A stretch of DNA of 15,931 bases, from assembly GCA_015662785.1 (NCBI GenBank), contig DQTM01000261.1:1-15931 (forward strand). The letters run 5' to 3'. Position 1 is the first letter of the stretch. Each line of letters starts with the position of its first letter. This document shows positions 1-8,009 of this stretch, piece by piece. A program made the position numbers and the translations under genes. The notes beneath the pieces were generated by a model. The model saw only the letters and a program-made list of their open reading frames with translations. It was not told where the DNA came from and made no database searches. Source of the stretch: Sulfurospirillum arcachonense. GTDB lineage: Bacteria > Campylobacterota > Campylobacteria > Campylobacterales > Sulfurospirillaceae.

Positions 1-395
1 CACTTAGTGCAAATAACTTTAGAAATGGCATGATAGCTTATAAAAAAGCTAACTTTTCTGAGGCAAAAACTTTTTTCGAAGCAAGTATTTTAGATGATAA
101 ATCTATTACAGCTAGTTATATGCTTGGAAGAATGTATCTAAATGGAGATGGTGTTGAGGAAAATACAGAACAAGCTATCAAATTTTTACTGCATGCCTAT
201 GATTCTGGAAATATTCCTGCGGGATGCTATTTAAGCGAAGCATACATGAAAGAGGGTAGCAATTTGGCACTACTTGCTGTTGGTATCATAGAAGGTCTTA
301 GAAAAAGAGTTCCTCACTGCAGGGTTGTTTTAAAGCAGTATCATGCATATAATTTTCCAATTGGATTTGATTTTGACAATACAACAAACTACTAA
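1..395 (+). CDS. Sel1-like repeat protein, 3' end only
   Basis: The frame is open from the first bases of the window, so the ATG at position 30 is probably internal and the true start lies upstream. The visible part contains Sel1/TPR-like repeat units. One clear unit has the signature YMLGRMYLNGDGVEEN followed by QAIKFLLHAYDSGN, matching the family pattern of LGxMYxxGxGV plus A..W/F..A...G. A following unit begins AGCYLSEAYMKEG. Sel1 repeats form alpha-helical solenoids that mediate protein contacts, so function cannot be read from this fragment. The last 45 or so residues do not look like another repeat and I do not recognise them. The 3' end overlaps the most upstream possible lipA start by 53 bases, which suggests translational coupling or a wrong lipA start. 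Confidence is for a real Sel1 gene end, not for a specific role. Confidence 0.7.
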   Translation, partial: LSANNFRNGMIAYKKANFSEAKTFFEASILDDKSITASYMLGRMYLNGDGVEENTEQAIKFLLHAYDSGNIPAGCYLSEAYMKEGSNLALLAVGIIEGLRKRVPHCRVVLKQYHAYNFPIGFDFDNTTNY

Positions 396-1239
396 AAAAA
401 GAAAGCCCGAGTGGTTACTAAAAAAAGTCTTTTTTGCGCAGCAAAAAGATGTTGAAATAGCATTAAAAGACATAGGTATACATACGGTCTGTCAAGAAGC
501 GAAATGCCCAAATATGAGTGAATGTTTCTCTAAAAAACTCGCTACTTTTATGATACTTGGCTCTACATGTACTCGAGCTTGTAGTTACTGCAATGTAGAT
601 ACTGGAATGCCAAGTGGCATTGATGAGAAAGAGCCACAAAAAGTTGCTGACGCGGTTGTATCTTTAGGGCTAAAACATGTTGTTATCACAAGCGTAACTA
701 GAGATGACCTTAAAGATGGTGGCGCACAGCAATTTGTTAAATGCGTAAAAGCGATAAAAGATATGGATGAAAGTATAACTGTTGAGCTTTTGATTCCTGA
801 TTTACAATATGATGAAAAAGCTTTAAGTGATGTAGCAAACTGTGGTGCTGAAGTTGTGGGACATAACATGGAAACAGTTCCTCGTCTTTATAGTGTACGA
901 AAAGGTGCAAACTATAAAAAATCACTTGGAGTTTTAAAATCACTAAAAAAAGCAAATCCAAAACTAAAAACTAAAAGTGCCTTTATGTTAGGACTTGGAG
1001 AGAATGAGGATGAGCTTAAAACATCTTTGCAGGACTTACTTGATGTAGAGTGTACTTTGCTTACTATGGGGCAGTATTTGGCTCCTAGTAAAGCTCATGC
1101 TGAAGTGGTAGAGTATATAAACCCTAAAAAGTTTGAAGAGTATGGAGAGTTGGCTTTGGAGATGGGATTTGAGTTTGTAAAAAGTTCACCTTATACAAGA
1201 AGTTCGTATATGGCACATGAATATTTTGATGAGAAATAA
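343..1239 (+). CDS. lipA: Lipoyl synthase LipA
   Basis: Radical-SAM enzyme that inserts two sulfur atoms into octanoyl chains attached to lipoyl domains, making the lipoyl cofactor for 2-oxoacid dehydrogenases and glycine cleavage. Both iron-sulfur sites are visible. The auxiliary cluster motif CX4CX5C is at C50, C55 and C61, in CQEAKCPNMSEC. The radical-SAM CX3CX2C is at C76, C80 and C83, in CTRACSYC. The C-terminal RSSY motif, whose serine ligates the auxiliary cluster, is at residues 286-289. With this start the protein is 298 residues, near the usual length. The first ten residues or so look unlike LipA. TTG codons at 361, 367 and 373 are alternative starts; the last would give a protein beginning TIQQTTKKRKPEWL. 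An in-frame stop at 331-333 rules out a start further upstream. The stop overlaps the lpdA start as TAATG. Confidence 0.96.
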   Translation: MHIIFQLDLILTIQQTTKKRKPEWLLKKVFFAQQKDVEIALKDIGIHTVCQEAKCPNMSECFSKKLATFMILGSTCTRACSYCNVDTGMPSGIDEKEPQKVADAVVSLGLKHVVITSVTRDDLKDGGAQQFVKCVKAIKDMDESITVELLIPDLQYDEKALSDVANCGAEVVGHNMETVPRLYSVRKGANYKKSLGVLKSLKKANPKLKTKSAFMLGLGENEDELKTSLQDLLDVECTLLTMGQYLAPSKAHAEVVEYINPKKFEEYGELALEMGFEFVKSSPYTRSSYMAHEYFDEK

Positions 1240-2582
1240 TGGATTATGATGTAATAGTAATTGGAGCAGGTCCTGCTGGAAAAAATGTTGCTTTGAATTT
1301 AGAAAAAAGTGGCTTACATGTAGCAATCATAGAAAAAGATAGAGTTGGAGGAACTTGCCTAAACGAAGGATGTATCCCTGCAAAACTATACCTTGAAAGT
1401 TCTAGCTATGTTGCAAAACTAAAACACTTTAGTAACTATGGCGTACATGTAGACAATCTATCTTTTGATTTAGAAGAGTTAAAAACAAAAAAAGATGAGC
1501 TTTTAACTCTTCTAAGAGATGGGGCAATAGGAAAACTAGATAAGTCAAAGGTTGAATTTTTCCAAGGTGAAGCAACTTTTGTAGATAAAAACTCTGTGAA
1601 AGTAGAAGATAAAATTTTAAGTGCAGATAAAATTATAATAGCTTCAGGCTCAACTCATAGACCTCATCCTCTTTTAGAGATTGATGGCAAACAAATAATC
1701 TCAAGCAAAGAAGTTTTTGAACTTAAAAATTTACCAAAATCAGTTTTAGTAGTTGGTGGTGGTGCCATAGGATGTGAATTTGCTACCTTTTTTAACTCAC
1801 TTGGAGCTGAAGTGCATATAGCAGAATTTACATCTCAAATAGTTCCTGCTGAAGATAGTGATGTAGCTAAAGCTCTTCAAAGAGAACTACAAAAAAAAGG
1901 TATCAAGATAACGGTAGATGCAAATGTAACTTCATTTGAGAAAAAACAAAACTCTATTGAAATAACTATGCAAACTAAAAATAAAGAACTAATAGCAGAC
2001 TATGGATTAGTATTGGTTTCCATAGGAAGAGCACCAAATACAGCCAATCTAAAACTTGAAAATGCCGACATACAAAGCGAAAGAGGCTTCGTAACAGTTA
2101 GCGAACAGCTCCAAACGAGCACAAGCAACATATATGCTTTAGGTGATGTTATACCTACTCCTGCTCTTGCCCATGCCGCTTATAATGAAGCTGATATACT
2201 AGCATCGAACATCATAAATAACTCTACATGTAAACCCTCGAAAATAATTCCATTTGTGACATTTTGCCAACCTCAGGTTGCGAGTATAGGTAAAAATGAA
2301 AAAACACTAAAAGCAGAGGGAACAGAGTATAAAGTAGTGAAGCATTTTTTCAAGTCAAGTGCAAAAGCTAAGATAAAAGGAGATGACGGTGGTTTCATCA
2401 AACTTCTTTGCGAAAAAGAGACTGGCATTATCTTGGGTGGTGCTATGATTGGACATGATACTACTGAGCTTATTCATGAATTACTTATAGCAATTGAGAA
2501 AAAAACATCTTTAGAAGAAATTTCAAAGATGGTTTTTGCTCATCCTACTCTTTCAGAATCTCTTTGGGAAATGACTCGCTAG
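1239..2582 (+). CDS. lpdA: Dihydrolipoyl dehydrogenase (E3)
   Basis: FAD flavoprotein that reoxidises dihydrolipoamide with NAD+, the E3 component of 2-oxoacid dehydrogenase or glycine-cleavage complexes. At 447 residues it is close to the family's usual 450-480. Visible in order: FAD-binding GAGPAG at residues 9-14; the redox disulfide C40/C45 in GGTCLNEGCIPAK; the NAD-binding GGGAIG at 173-178; the second FAD contact ALGDV around 300-304; and the C-terminal dimerisation domain with the active-site pair H435/E440 in HPTLSE. It starts one base inside the lipA stop codon (TAATG), so lipoate synthesis and a lipoate-using enzyme are co-translated. The E2 and glycine-cleavage genes are not in the window, so the partner complex cannot be named. 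The stop overlaps the stop of the opposing pseudogene in a CTAG tetranucleotide. Two TACATGTA palindromes in its first 215 bases encode LHV and VHV. Confidence 0.95.
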   Translation: MDYDVIVIGAGPAGKNVALNLEKSGLHVAIIEKDRVGGTCLNEGCIPAKLYLESSSYVAKLKHFSNYGVHVDNLSFDLEELKTKKDELLTLLRDGAIGKLDKSKVEFFQGEATFVDKNSVKVEDKILSADKIIIASGSTHRPHPLLEIDGKQIISSKEVFELKNLPKSVLVVGGGAIGCEFATFFNSLGAEVHIAEFTSQIVPAEDSDVAKALQRELQKKGIKITVDANVTSFEKKQNSIEITMQTKNKELIADYGLVLVSIGRAPNTANLKLENADIQSERGFVTVSEQLQTSTSNIYALGDVIPTPALAHAAYNEADILASNIINNSTCKPSKIIPFVTFCQPQVASIGKNEKTLKAEGTEYKVVKHFFKSSAKAKIKGDDGGFIKLLCEKETGIILGGAMIGHDTTELIHELLIAIEKKTSLEEISKMVFAHPTLSESLWEMTR

Positions 2583-4767
2583 AACTTCTCCCCCAAATAC
2601 AGATAAAAGGCACTCTCAGAGTTATCAGAGTGCCCATATGCTAGGTAAAATGGTCCAAAAACAGTATCTGCTGCCAAGTAGACTGTTCCCGATTTATGCA
2701 TCTTTGAAAAGTTAATATGTTCTTCATAATCCCATGTATTTCCTATCTCTGCGCTAAAGCCTGCATAAAGAGGTGCATTCAAGGTTCCAAAAAACCACCA
2801 TCACGTATTTGGTATCTATACTTCATAACACCTAGAAACATATTATCATCATTTAAAGCGTATGGAGCAAAACCAGAAAGATTGAAAAGTCCTCCTAAGG
2901 TAAAACCTTCTATAAGAGAAGATTGTCCATCTTTATTATATGTTTCTCCATATTTGAGATATGTTGTTATATTGTGATTCCCAAAAGTAATGGGTTTCTC
3001 TATATTAAAATATACCTGTTCAAAATCATAATCACTACCTAATCCTTCTACCTCTTTGATCCACTTAGCTTTAGCTGCAAATCCTGTATTTGGAAAGTTA
3101 AGATTATCCAAACTATCTATTCTAATCGTGCTATAGATTTGCCTAGCATCATAATTTTCTTTAGCTCCTACGAGTTCAACCTCTACAGTATCATCATGAG
3201 CAGCTACTCCAAACTCCAATTCAAAATCATCAAATATATAAGTTCCGAAACCTGTTTTTCCTCCATACCTCTGCATATCAACATCAAAATTACCTGGTAG
3301 AGGAATACCTGCTGCTTTAGCTGGAATATATTCTTTTCTATCATTGTAAATAAATGCTGATTTGAAATAAAATTTTTGACTTGATGTTAGTGGCTGAAAA
3401 TACTCTGTATAGAATTTTTTATTTCTTCCTATCTCAATATCGTTTTTCCACTCTCCACCGTATGAGTTCAAACCAAACATGGTGTACCCTGCCTTTAAAG
3501 AGTAGGAAGAGTGTCCACTAAAGTCATCTTCGAAACCAAAAGAGAAGTTTATCTCTCCATGATTATTTCAACTTGGTGTTGTAGTAAGTTCTAAGGTATT
3601 TTTATCATCTTTTTTCACTATTTTATAGTCAATTTCATCAAAAAGTCCAAGATTATATATATCTAATATATCTTTTCTCAACTGTTCATCATCAAGCTTT
3701 TGACCATTTTTTATTGCAAGTCTAGATGTTATCATCTCATTGTTTACATATGTTGGATTTTTTATCACAATTTTATCTATAATTATATCTCTATTTTTCA
3801 GATGCAACTTTTTATTATCTAAATACGCTATATAATCTTCTTTATTTAAAGATAAATATTTCAATTTTTCATTATACACTTTTTGCGTAATATCAACACC
3901 TGCTTGGATAATAGCACTATATTTATCTACATCTAACCCATTAAAACCTTTTAAATTTGGAGTTATTAGTATATCTTTCTCGTTTAAAGTTGCTATAGAT
4001 TCATTGGCATTTTTACGCATTAAAATATTCATCAGTTGTCCAACCACAGTTAGATATGAAGTAACATCTATATCATTATCGAAATTCTCACTAACATCAA
4101 CTGCTATAATAATATCAGCACCCATCTTCTTGGCTACACCTATAGGGATATTGTCACTCACTCCACCATCGACTAAGTATATACTATCTATATTAATAGG
4201 CTGAAACCCGCCAGGAATCGCCGTTGAAGCGTAGATAGCTTTGGCTAAAGAACCTGAACCAAGAACTATGCTATCTCCATTTTTTATATTAGTTGCAACT
4301 GCACGGAAAGGAACAAATAGATTATCAAAATCTTTGATTTTAGCTACATTTTGAGTCTCTTCTTGATATTTTTGAAGCATTGGTTGTCTGTTAAATACTC
4401 CAGTAGGAAGAACAACTTCATCATTTGCATTAACACCAAGTCCAATCCTGCCTTGATAGTGATACTCCCTCTCCTTTTTTCTCATAGTAATATCTTCTCT
4501 TACAAAGTCTGTTCTTATATACTGTTTCTAATCAGTATTTACTAACATATCTTCAATCTGTTCAGGAGTTTTCCAGCAGCGTACAGTCCACCAACAAAGG
4601 CTCCTATACTTGTTCCAACAATTAAATCAATAGGGATTTTTTTTAGCTTCCAAAACTTTAAGTACACCAACATGAGCACCACCGCCACTAAGAACTAGGG
4701 CTATCTTGGGTCGTTGTTCTGCATATAAAAAATTTAATAGTATAAAAAGGGTTAAAAGGATTCTCAC
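2579..4767 (-). pseudogene. Decayed PlpD-type patatin phospholipase / Omp85 type Vd autotransporter
   Basis: Read on the minus strand from a GTG at 4767 with a good AGGAG Shine-Dalgarno (4773-4777). After repair it would encode about 729 residues, the size of Pseudomonas PlpD. Order of parts: a signal peptide (RILLTLFILLNFLYA); a patatin domain with oxyanion loop SGGGAHVG, nucleophile motif GTSIG and catalytic DGG (in YLVDGGVSDN); a POTRA domain; and an Omp85-type 16-strand barrel ending in aromatic F. Type Vd proteins display or release a lipase through their own barrel. Five lesions break it: an extra base in the A8 run (T8 at 4637-4644 on +); a missing base near 4569-4572 (AAAA where AAAAA restores the frame); a TAG at 4528-4530 where TGG (NTDW) is expected; a TGA at 3568-3570 where TGG is expected; and a missing base in the run at 2789-2794. 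The nucleophile motif lies in the short stretch between the first two frameshifts. The remaining sequence is otherwise well preserved, implying recent decay. Sequencing error could explain the homopolymer changes but not easily both nonsense codons. Confidence 0.9.
2609..2634 (+). other. Perfect 8-bp stem-loop just after lpdA
   Basis: GGCACTCT (2609-2616) and AGAGTGCC (2627-2634) pair perfectly around a 10-base loop, 26 bases after the lpdA stop. No U-tract follows, so this is not a standard intrinsic terminator, but it is the only candidate for ending lpdA transcription. It lies inside the 3' part of the opposing pseudogene, so it may be only a by-product of that coding sequence. Confidence 0.3.
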
Positions 4768-4800
4768 AATTACTCCTAGAAGTCAAATTATGAGATTATA

Positions 4801-4828
4801 ATATAGCACCGCTTAAGCGATGCTATAT
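4801..4828 (-). terminator. Hairpin terminator of the thrS-infC-rpmI-rplT operon
   Basis: A 28-base inverted repeat begins nine bases after the rplT stop. On the minus strand the stem ATATAGCATCGCTT pairs with its partner completely if one U-G wobble is allowed; on the plus strand the same position would be a C-A mismatch, so the minus RNA is favoured. The following bases are AU-rich (TATAATCTC) but lack a clean U-run, so termination may be modest or Rho-assisted. Confidence 0.6.
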
Positions 4829-4837
4829 GGAGTTTGC

Positions 4838-5188
4838 TTAAAGTGCAGCTTTAGCTTGTTTTACAACTAGTGCAAAAGCTTCTGGGTCGTTCATAGCCAT
4901 ATCTGCAAGGATTTTTCTATCCAATTCGATGTTAGCTTTGTTTAGAGCATTTATAAAGCGAGAATAACTTATATCGTTTAATCTACAAGCAGCATTGATT
5001 CTAGTGATCCAAAGTCTTCTGAAATCTCTTTTCTTGTTTCTTCTATCTCTGTATGCATATACTAGACTTCTTTCAATCTGCTCTTTCGCTTTTCTAAAGT
5101 GCTTTCTTCTACCACTATAAAAACCTTTTGCTAATTTTAATATTTTCTTATGGCGTCTTCTTCTAACAACACCTGTTTTAACTCTCAT
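4838..5188 (-). CDS. rplT: 50S ribosomal protein L20
   Basis: L20 binds 23S rRNA early in large-subunit assembly and in several bacteria also represses its own operon. The 116-residue product has the expected length and family signature: a basic N-terminal extension (RVKTGVVRRRRHKKILKLAKGF), the RRKHFRKAKEQ segment, then the globular C-terminal RNA-binding domain with LWITRINAACR. A strong AAGGAG Shine-Dalgarno (5194-5199 on the complement) sets the start. It is the last gene of the thrS-infC-rpmI-rplT operon, 104 bases after rpmI, and is followed by a hairpin terminator. Confidence 0.98.
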   Translation of the reverse strand: MRVKTGVVRRRRHKKILKLAKGFYSGRRKHFRKAKEQIERSLVYAYRDRRNKKRDFRRLWITRINAACRLNDISYSRFINALNKANIELDRKILADMAMNDPEAFALVVKQAKAAL

Positions 5189-5232
5189 TGTGTCTCCTTG
5201 ACCTTATTGGTGTCACATATTACGTGAACTTG

Positions 5233-5279
5233 CCCTACTGGAATGCAGGGGAACAATTAAATTAGTGTTTTAACACTAA
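5233..5279 (-). promoter_or_regulatory. Two small hairpins in the rpmI-rplT spacer
   Basis: The spacer between rpmI and rplT is unusually long for this compact operon (104 bases). It contains the near-palindrome TTAGTGTTTTAACACTAA (5262-5279; 8-bp stem, 2-base gap) and a weaker CCCT/AGGG stem (5233-5236 with 5247-5250). The first, read on the minus strand, is followed by UUUAAUU and could act as a weak attenuator or processing site. No function is established from sequence alone. Confidence 0.35.
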
Positions 5280-5292
5280 AAACAACTAAAAT

Positions 5293-5487
5293 TTACGCTT
5301 TTCCAAGCATACGTTTTACTCTTTTAACATCACAGCTAGCGATTGTTTTATCTTCTTTAAGACCACGCATCTTCTTTGGTGATTTTTTGGTAAGAATGTG
5401 ACTTCTAAACGCTGCACCACGTTTTATGCTGTTCTTTTTAACTTTAAAACGCTTTGCTGCACCACGTACCGTTTTCATTTTTGGCAT
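5293..5487 (-). CDS. rpmI: 50S ribosomal protein L35
   Basis: Small very basic large-subunit protein of 64 residues, the standard length. It has the family pattern PKMKTVRGAAKRFK at the N-terminus, HILTKKSPKKMR in the middle and a short VKRMLGKA-type end. A near-ideal AAGGAG site (5493-5498 on the complement) lies five bases before the ATG. It sits between infC and rplT, the conserved order in most bacteria. The 117-base spacer upstream carries an elaborate RNA fold (5537-5596), so rpmI is the likely target of any autoregulation by L20, as in Escherichia coli. Confidence 0.97.
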   Translation of the reverse strand: MPKMKTVRGAAKRFKVKKNSIKRGAAFRSHILTKKSPKKMRGLKEDKTIASCDVKRVKRMLGKA

Positions 5488-5536
5488 ATTGACTCCTTAT
5501 TAAAATTATTTCGATTTAGATTTGATTGGAGAGTAT

Positions 5537-5596
5537 ACTCCCTCTGTTAAATCTAAGAAACTTGCGATTATATCTTAAAGTTTCTTAAGAGGGAGT
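5537..5596 (-). promoter_or_regulatory. Nested stem-loop between infC and rpmI, candidate L20 control element
   Basis: Two nested inverted repeats fill the infC-rpmI spacer. The outer arms ACTCCCTCT (5537-5545) and AGAGGGAGT (5588-5596) pair over 9 bp. Inside them TAAGAAACTT (5554-5563) and AAGTTTCTTA (5578-5587) pair over 10 bp. The two stems are contiguous on one side and separated by an 8-base bulge (GTTAAATC) on the other. The outer arm nearer rpmI can instead pair locally with ACTCTCC immediately after it (the 10-base palindrome GAGTATACTC at 5531-5540), so two exclusive folds are possible. No U-run follows, so it is not a terminator. In E. coli, L20 represses rpmI by binding RNA in the infC-rpmI region; assigning that role here is inference from position and structure. 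Confidence 0.5.
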
Positions 5597-5604
5597 AAAA
5601 ATAT

Positions 5605-6123
5605 TTATTTTTGCTTTGGAAGAGCTAGCATGTTTACATATCTGCCTTCAAATTTTGGAGGCTTGTCACGAACGGCAAGGTCTTCAACCATAGGCCATAC
5701 TCTTTCAAGTACAGCTTTACCAGCATCAGGATTTGCCATTTCACGACCACGTAAAAATACTCTAAATTTTACATGCTTTCCAGCTTCAAGAAACTCTCTT
5801 GCATGTTTTATTTTATAGCTAATATCATTATCAGCAATCTTCACAGAGAGTTTAATCTCTTTGACTTCGATTACTTTTTGTTTCTTCTTAGCTTCTTTTT
5901 TCTTCTTCTCTTCTTGATACTTAAACTTACTATAGTCCATAATTTTACAAACTGGTGGTTTTGCATCAGGAGCTATCAAAACCAAATCAAGTCCTAGCTC
6001 TTCAGATTTGTCCAACGCCTCATCACGAGAGATAATACCATACTGCGTACCGTCATCACCTAAACATCTTACTTCTCTAGCCCTGATCTCGTCATTGAGA
6101 ACTGCGTCTTTCCTTTTACTCAA
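5605..6123 (-). CDS. infC: Translation initiation factor IF-3
   Basis: IF-3 binds the 30S subunit, prevents premature subunit joining and enforces correct start-codon choice. The 172-residue product has the usual two-domain plan: an N-terminal domain beginning with the conserved NDEIRAREVR, a highly basic lysine-rich linker around residues 75-85, and a C-terminal domain with KIKHAREFLEAGKHVKFRVF and the LRGREM segment. The start is TTG, overlapping the thrS stop as TTGA; an in-frame TGA lies 9-12 bases further upstream, so no earlier start exists. A GAGGT site (6130-6134 on the complement) lies six bases before TTG, inside the end of thrS. IF-3 genes often use non-AUG starts, which lets IF-3 limit its own translation; TTG is a milder version of E. 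coli's AUU. Confidence 0.98.
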   Translation of the reverse strand: MSKRKDAVLNDEIRAREVRCLGDDGTQYGIISRDEALDKSEELGLDLVLIAPDAKPPVCKIMDYSKFKYQEEKKKKEAKKKQKVIEVKEIKLSVKIADNDISYKIKHAREFLEAGKHVKFRVFLRGREMANPDAGKAVLERVWPMVEDLAVRDKPPKFEGRYVNMLALPKQK

Positions 6124-7961
6124 AAGTGTACCTCACTAAGTTTTTCCTTTGTTATGGACATAAATTCGTCCTTTGTTAAATTATACTGTTTTCTTTCTCT
6201 TCTATCTCTTAAAGCAACTGTTTTTTTCTCAACTTCTTCATCACCTATTACCAAAATCATCGGAACACGCATTTTTTCGGCGTTTCTAATACGTTTGTTA
6301 AGTGACTCATTTTTTGAAGAAATCTCAAAATCTACCCCATTTGCTATCAATTCACGTCCCAATTCTTTAGCGTAATCTTGGTGAGATTCACTAATTGGGA
6401 TAATTATGACTTGTGTTGGTGCTATAAAAAATGGAAATTCTCCAGCTACATGCTCTGTTAAAATTCCAATAAATCTTTCAAAAGAACCTAAAATTGCTCT
6501 ATGAATCATAACAGGTTGTTGCTTTTCATTGTTTGCATCAGTATACTCTAATCCAAATCTCTCTGGAAGATTATAATCAACCTGAATAGTTCCACACTGC
6601 CACTTTCTTTTCAGAGCATCAAGGATTTTAATATCTATCTTTGGACCATAAAATGCTCCGCCACCCTCGTCTATCTCATAAGCTATGTTATTTTCATCAA
6701 GTGCATCTTTAAGTCCCTGAGTTGAAGTTTCCCAAAACTCATCACTACCGATAGACTTGCCCTCTGGCTTGGTTGAAACCATAAGCTCGTACTCAAAACC
6801 AAAAGTCTTCATGATGTCATCTACAAAACCAATAATTTCGATTATATTTTCTTTGATTTGTTCTGGCATACAATATATATGTGCATCATCTTGAGTAAAC
6901 TCACGAACTCTAAAAAGCCCATGAAGTGCTCCACTCATCTCATGCCTATGAACAACACCATACTCAAAAAACTTTATAGGTAAATCCCTATAACTTCTTG
7001 GCTCACTTTGAAAAATCTTAATATGTCCAACACAGTTCATCGGCTTCATGCCATACTCAGTAATTTTAGGATTTGTTTCATCACCCTCGTCTATCTGAGT
7101 AAAATACATATTTTCGCCATAGTTATCATAATGTCCGCTTATTTTCCAAGCTTCACTTTTTAAAATTTCAGGGGCACGAACTGGCTCATAACCTCTGATT
7201 CTATGTGCAGTATAAAGAAGATGCTCTAGTCTACTTCTTAGCTTTGCTCCATTTGGAAGCCATAGGGGAAGCCCTGCTCCTATAGTCTCATCAAAAGTAA
7301 AGAGCTTCATCTCACGACCTATTTTTCTATGGTCTCTTTTTTTTGCTTCTATTATCATCTTGTTATAATCAGCTAAACTCTGTTTGTCGGCAAATGCTAT
7401 TCCATAAATACGAGTAAGCATCTCACGATTCTCATCACCACCTAAATACGCTCCAGCAACTCTAGTTAAACTAAAAAATCTTAAATATCTTGTATTTGGT
7501 ACGTGAGGTCCACGACATAGGTCTTCAAAATCGCCCTGTTTATATGTAGAAACTTCACCTTCAGGTATACGAAGAAGAACTTCTTGCTTCAAATCATCAT
7601 CTTTAAACTGTTCTACTACTGCTTTTTTAGTAGTATTCGTTTTTACGATTGGAAGTTTTTTCTTAGCGATCTCTTTCATTCTTTTCTCAATTGTTTTGAG
7701 ATCTGTATCGCTTATCTTTTCCTCAGTCCTAAAATCATAATAAAACCCATCTTCTATCACAGGTCCAACAAAAAACTTTGCATCTGGATATAACTCTTTA
7801 ATAGCTTGTGCCATCATGTGTGCTGTCGAATGACGGATTACATGCAAGGCATCATCAGAGTTGTCAAATAAAACTTCTTGGAGATTGTCATCGGGAGAAG
7901 AAACGCTTTGTGTGTCAGTTAAAGTTACGCCATCTCTATAGGCTATAACATCGTTTTGCAT
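6120..7961 (-). CDS. thrS: Threonyl-tRNA synthetase
   Basis: Class II synthetase that charges tRNA-Thr and edits mis-acylated serine. It has 613 residues, about 30 fewer than E. coli; the deficit is at the N-terminus, where the TGS domain is reduced, as I recall for Helicobacter. The editing site has H44 and H48 (HSTAH) with C149 and H153 (CRGPH). The catalytic core shows motif 2 (FRVREFTQDDAHIYC). The zinc ligands C310, H361 and H487 keep exactly the E. coli spacings (51 and 126). The anticodon-binding domain runs from about residue 515 (APTQVIIIPI) to the end. An AAGGA ribosome site (7967-7972) precedes the ATG. It is the first protein gene of the operon, about 50 bases after a tRNA gene, and overlaps infC by four bases. 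Confidence 0.98.
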   Translation of the reverse strand: MQNDVIAYRDGVTLTDTQSVSSPDDNLQEVLFDNSDDALHVIRHSTAHMMAQAIKELYPDAKFFVGPVIEDGFYYDFRTEEKISDTDLKTIEKRMKEIAKKKLPIVKTNTTKKAVVEQFKDDDLKQEVLLRIPEGEVSTYKQGDFEDLCRGPHVPNTRYLRFFSLTRVAGAYLGGDENREMLTRIYGIAFADKQSLADYNKMIIEAKKRDHRKIGREMKLFTFDETIGAGLPLWLPNGAKLRSRLEHLLYTAHRIRGYEPVRAPEILKSEAWKISGHYDNYGENMYFTQIDEGDETNPKITEYGMKPMNCVGHIKIFQSEPRSYRDLPIKFFEYGVVHRHEMSGALHGLFRVREFTQDDAHIYCMPEQIKENIIEIIGFVDDIMKTFGFEYELMVSTKPEGKSIGSDEFWETSTQGLKDALDENNIAYEIDEGGGAFYGPKIDIKILDALKRKWQCGTIQVDYNLPERFGLEYTDANNEKQQPVMIHRAILGSFERFIGILTEHVAGEFPFFIAPTQVIIIPISESHQDYAKELGRELIANGVDFEISSKNESLNKRIRNAEKMRVPMILVIGDEEVEKKTVALRDRRERKQYNLTKDEFMSITKEKLSEVHF

Positions 7962-7980
7962 ATATTTCCTTTACTTAAAC

Positions 7981-8003
7981 GAGCTCCCAAACTGCGGGAG
8001 TTC
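7981..8003 (-). other. Hairpin between tRNA-Val and thrS
   Basis: GAGCTCCC (7981-7988) faces GGGAGTTC (7996-8003) around a 7-base loop. On the minus strand one pair is an A-C mismatch, leaving a 5-bp GC-rich core; on the plus strand the same position is a G-U wobble. It lies directly after the tRNA and before the thrS ribosome site. No U-run follows. It may protect or define the 3' end of the tRNA precursor, or the 5' end of thrS mRNA after tRNA processing. Confidence 0.35.
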
Positions 8004-8009
8004 AAAATA

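Noticed and set aside
2579..4485. The three long fragments of the phospholipase gene as separate functional genes
   Set aside because: Their starts are internal methionines without ribosome sites, and together they follow one continuous PlpD-like protein from patatin to barrel.
3568..4530. Stop codons at tryptophan positions as evidence of UGA recoding
   Set aside because: One of the two is TAG, not TGA, and TGA is a genuine terminator elsewhere (thrS ends in TGA). Intact genes here use TGG for tryptophan. Simple nonsense mutation fits better.
4637..4644. A8 tract in the phospholipase gene as a phase-variation switch
   Set aside because: Length change there would restore only one of five lesions; two nonsense codons and two other frameshifts remain, so switching could not give a functional product.
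7981..8003. Hairpin after tRNA-Val as an intrinsic terminator or T-box-like control of thrS
   Set aside because: No U-run follows, the core is only five pairs on the transcribed strand, and no T-box sequence features are present.
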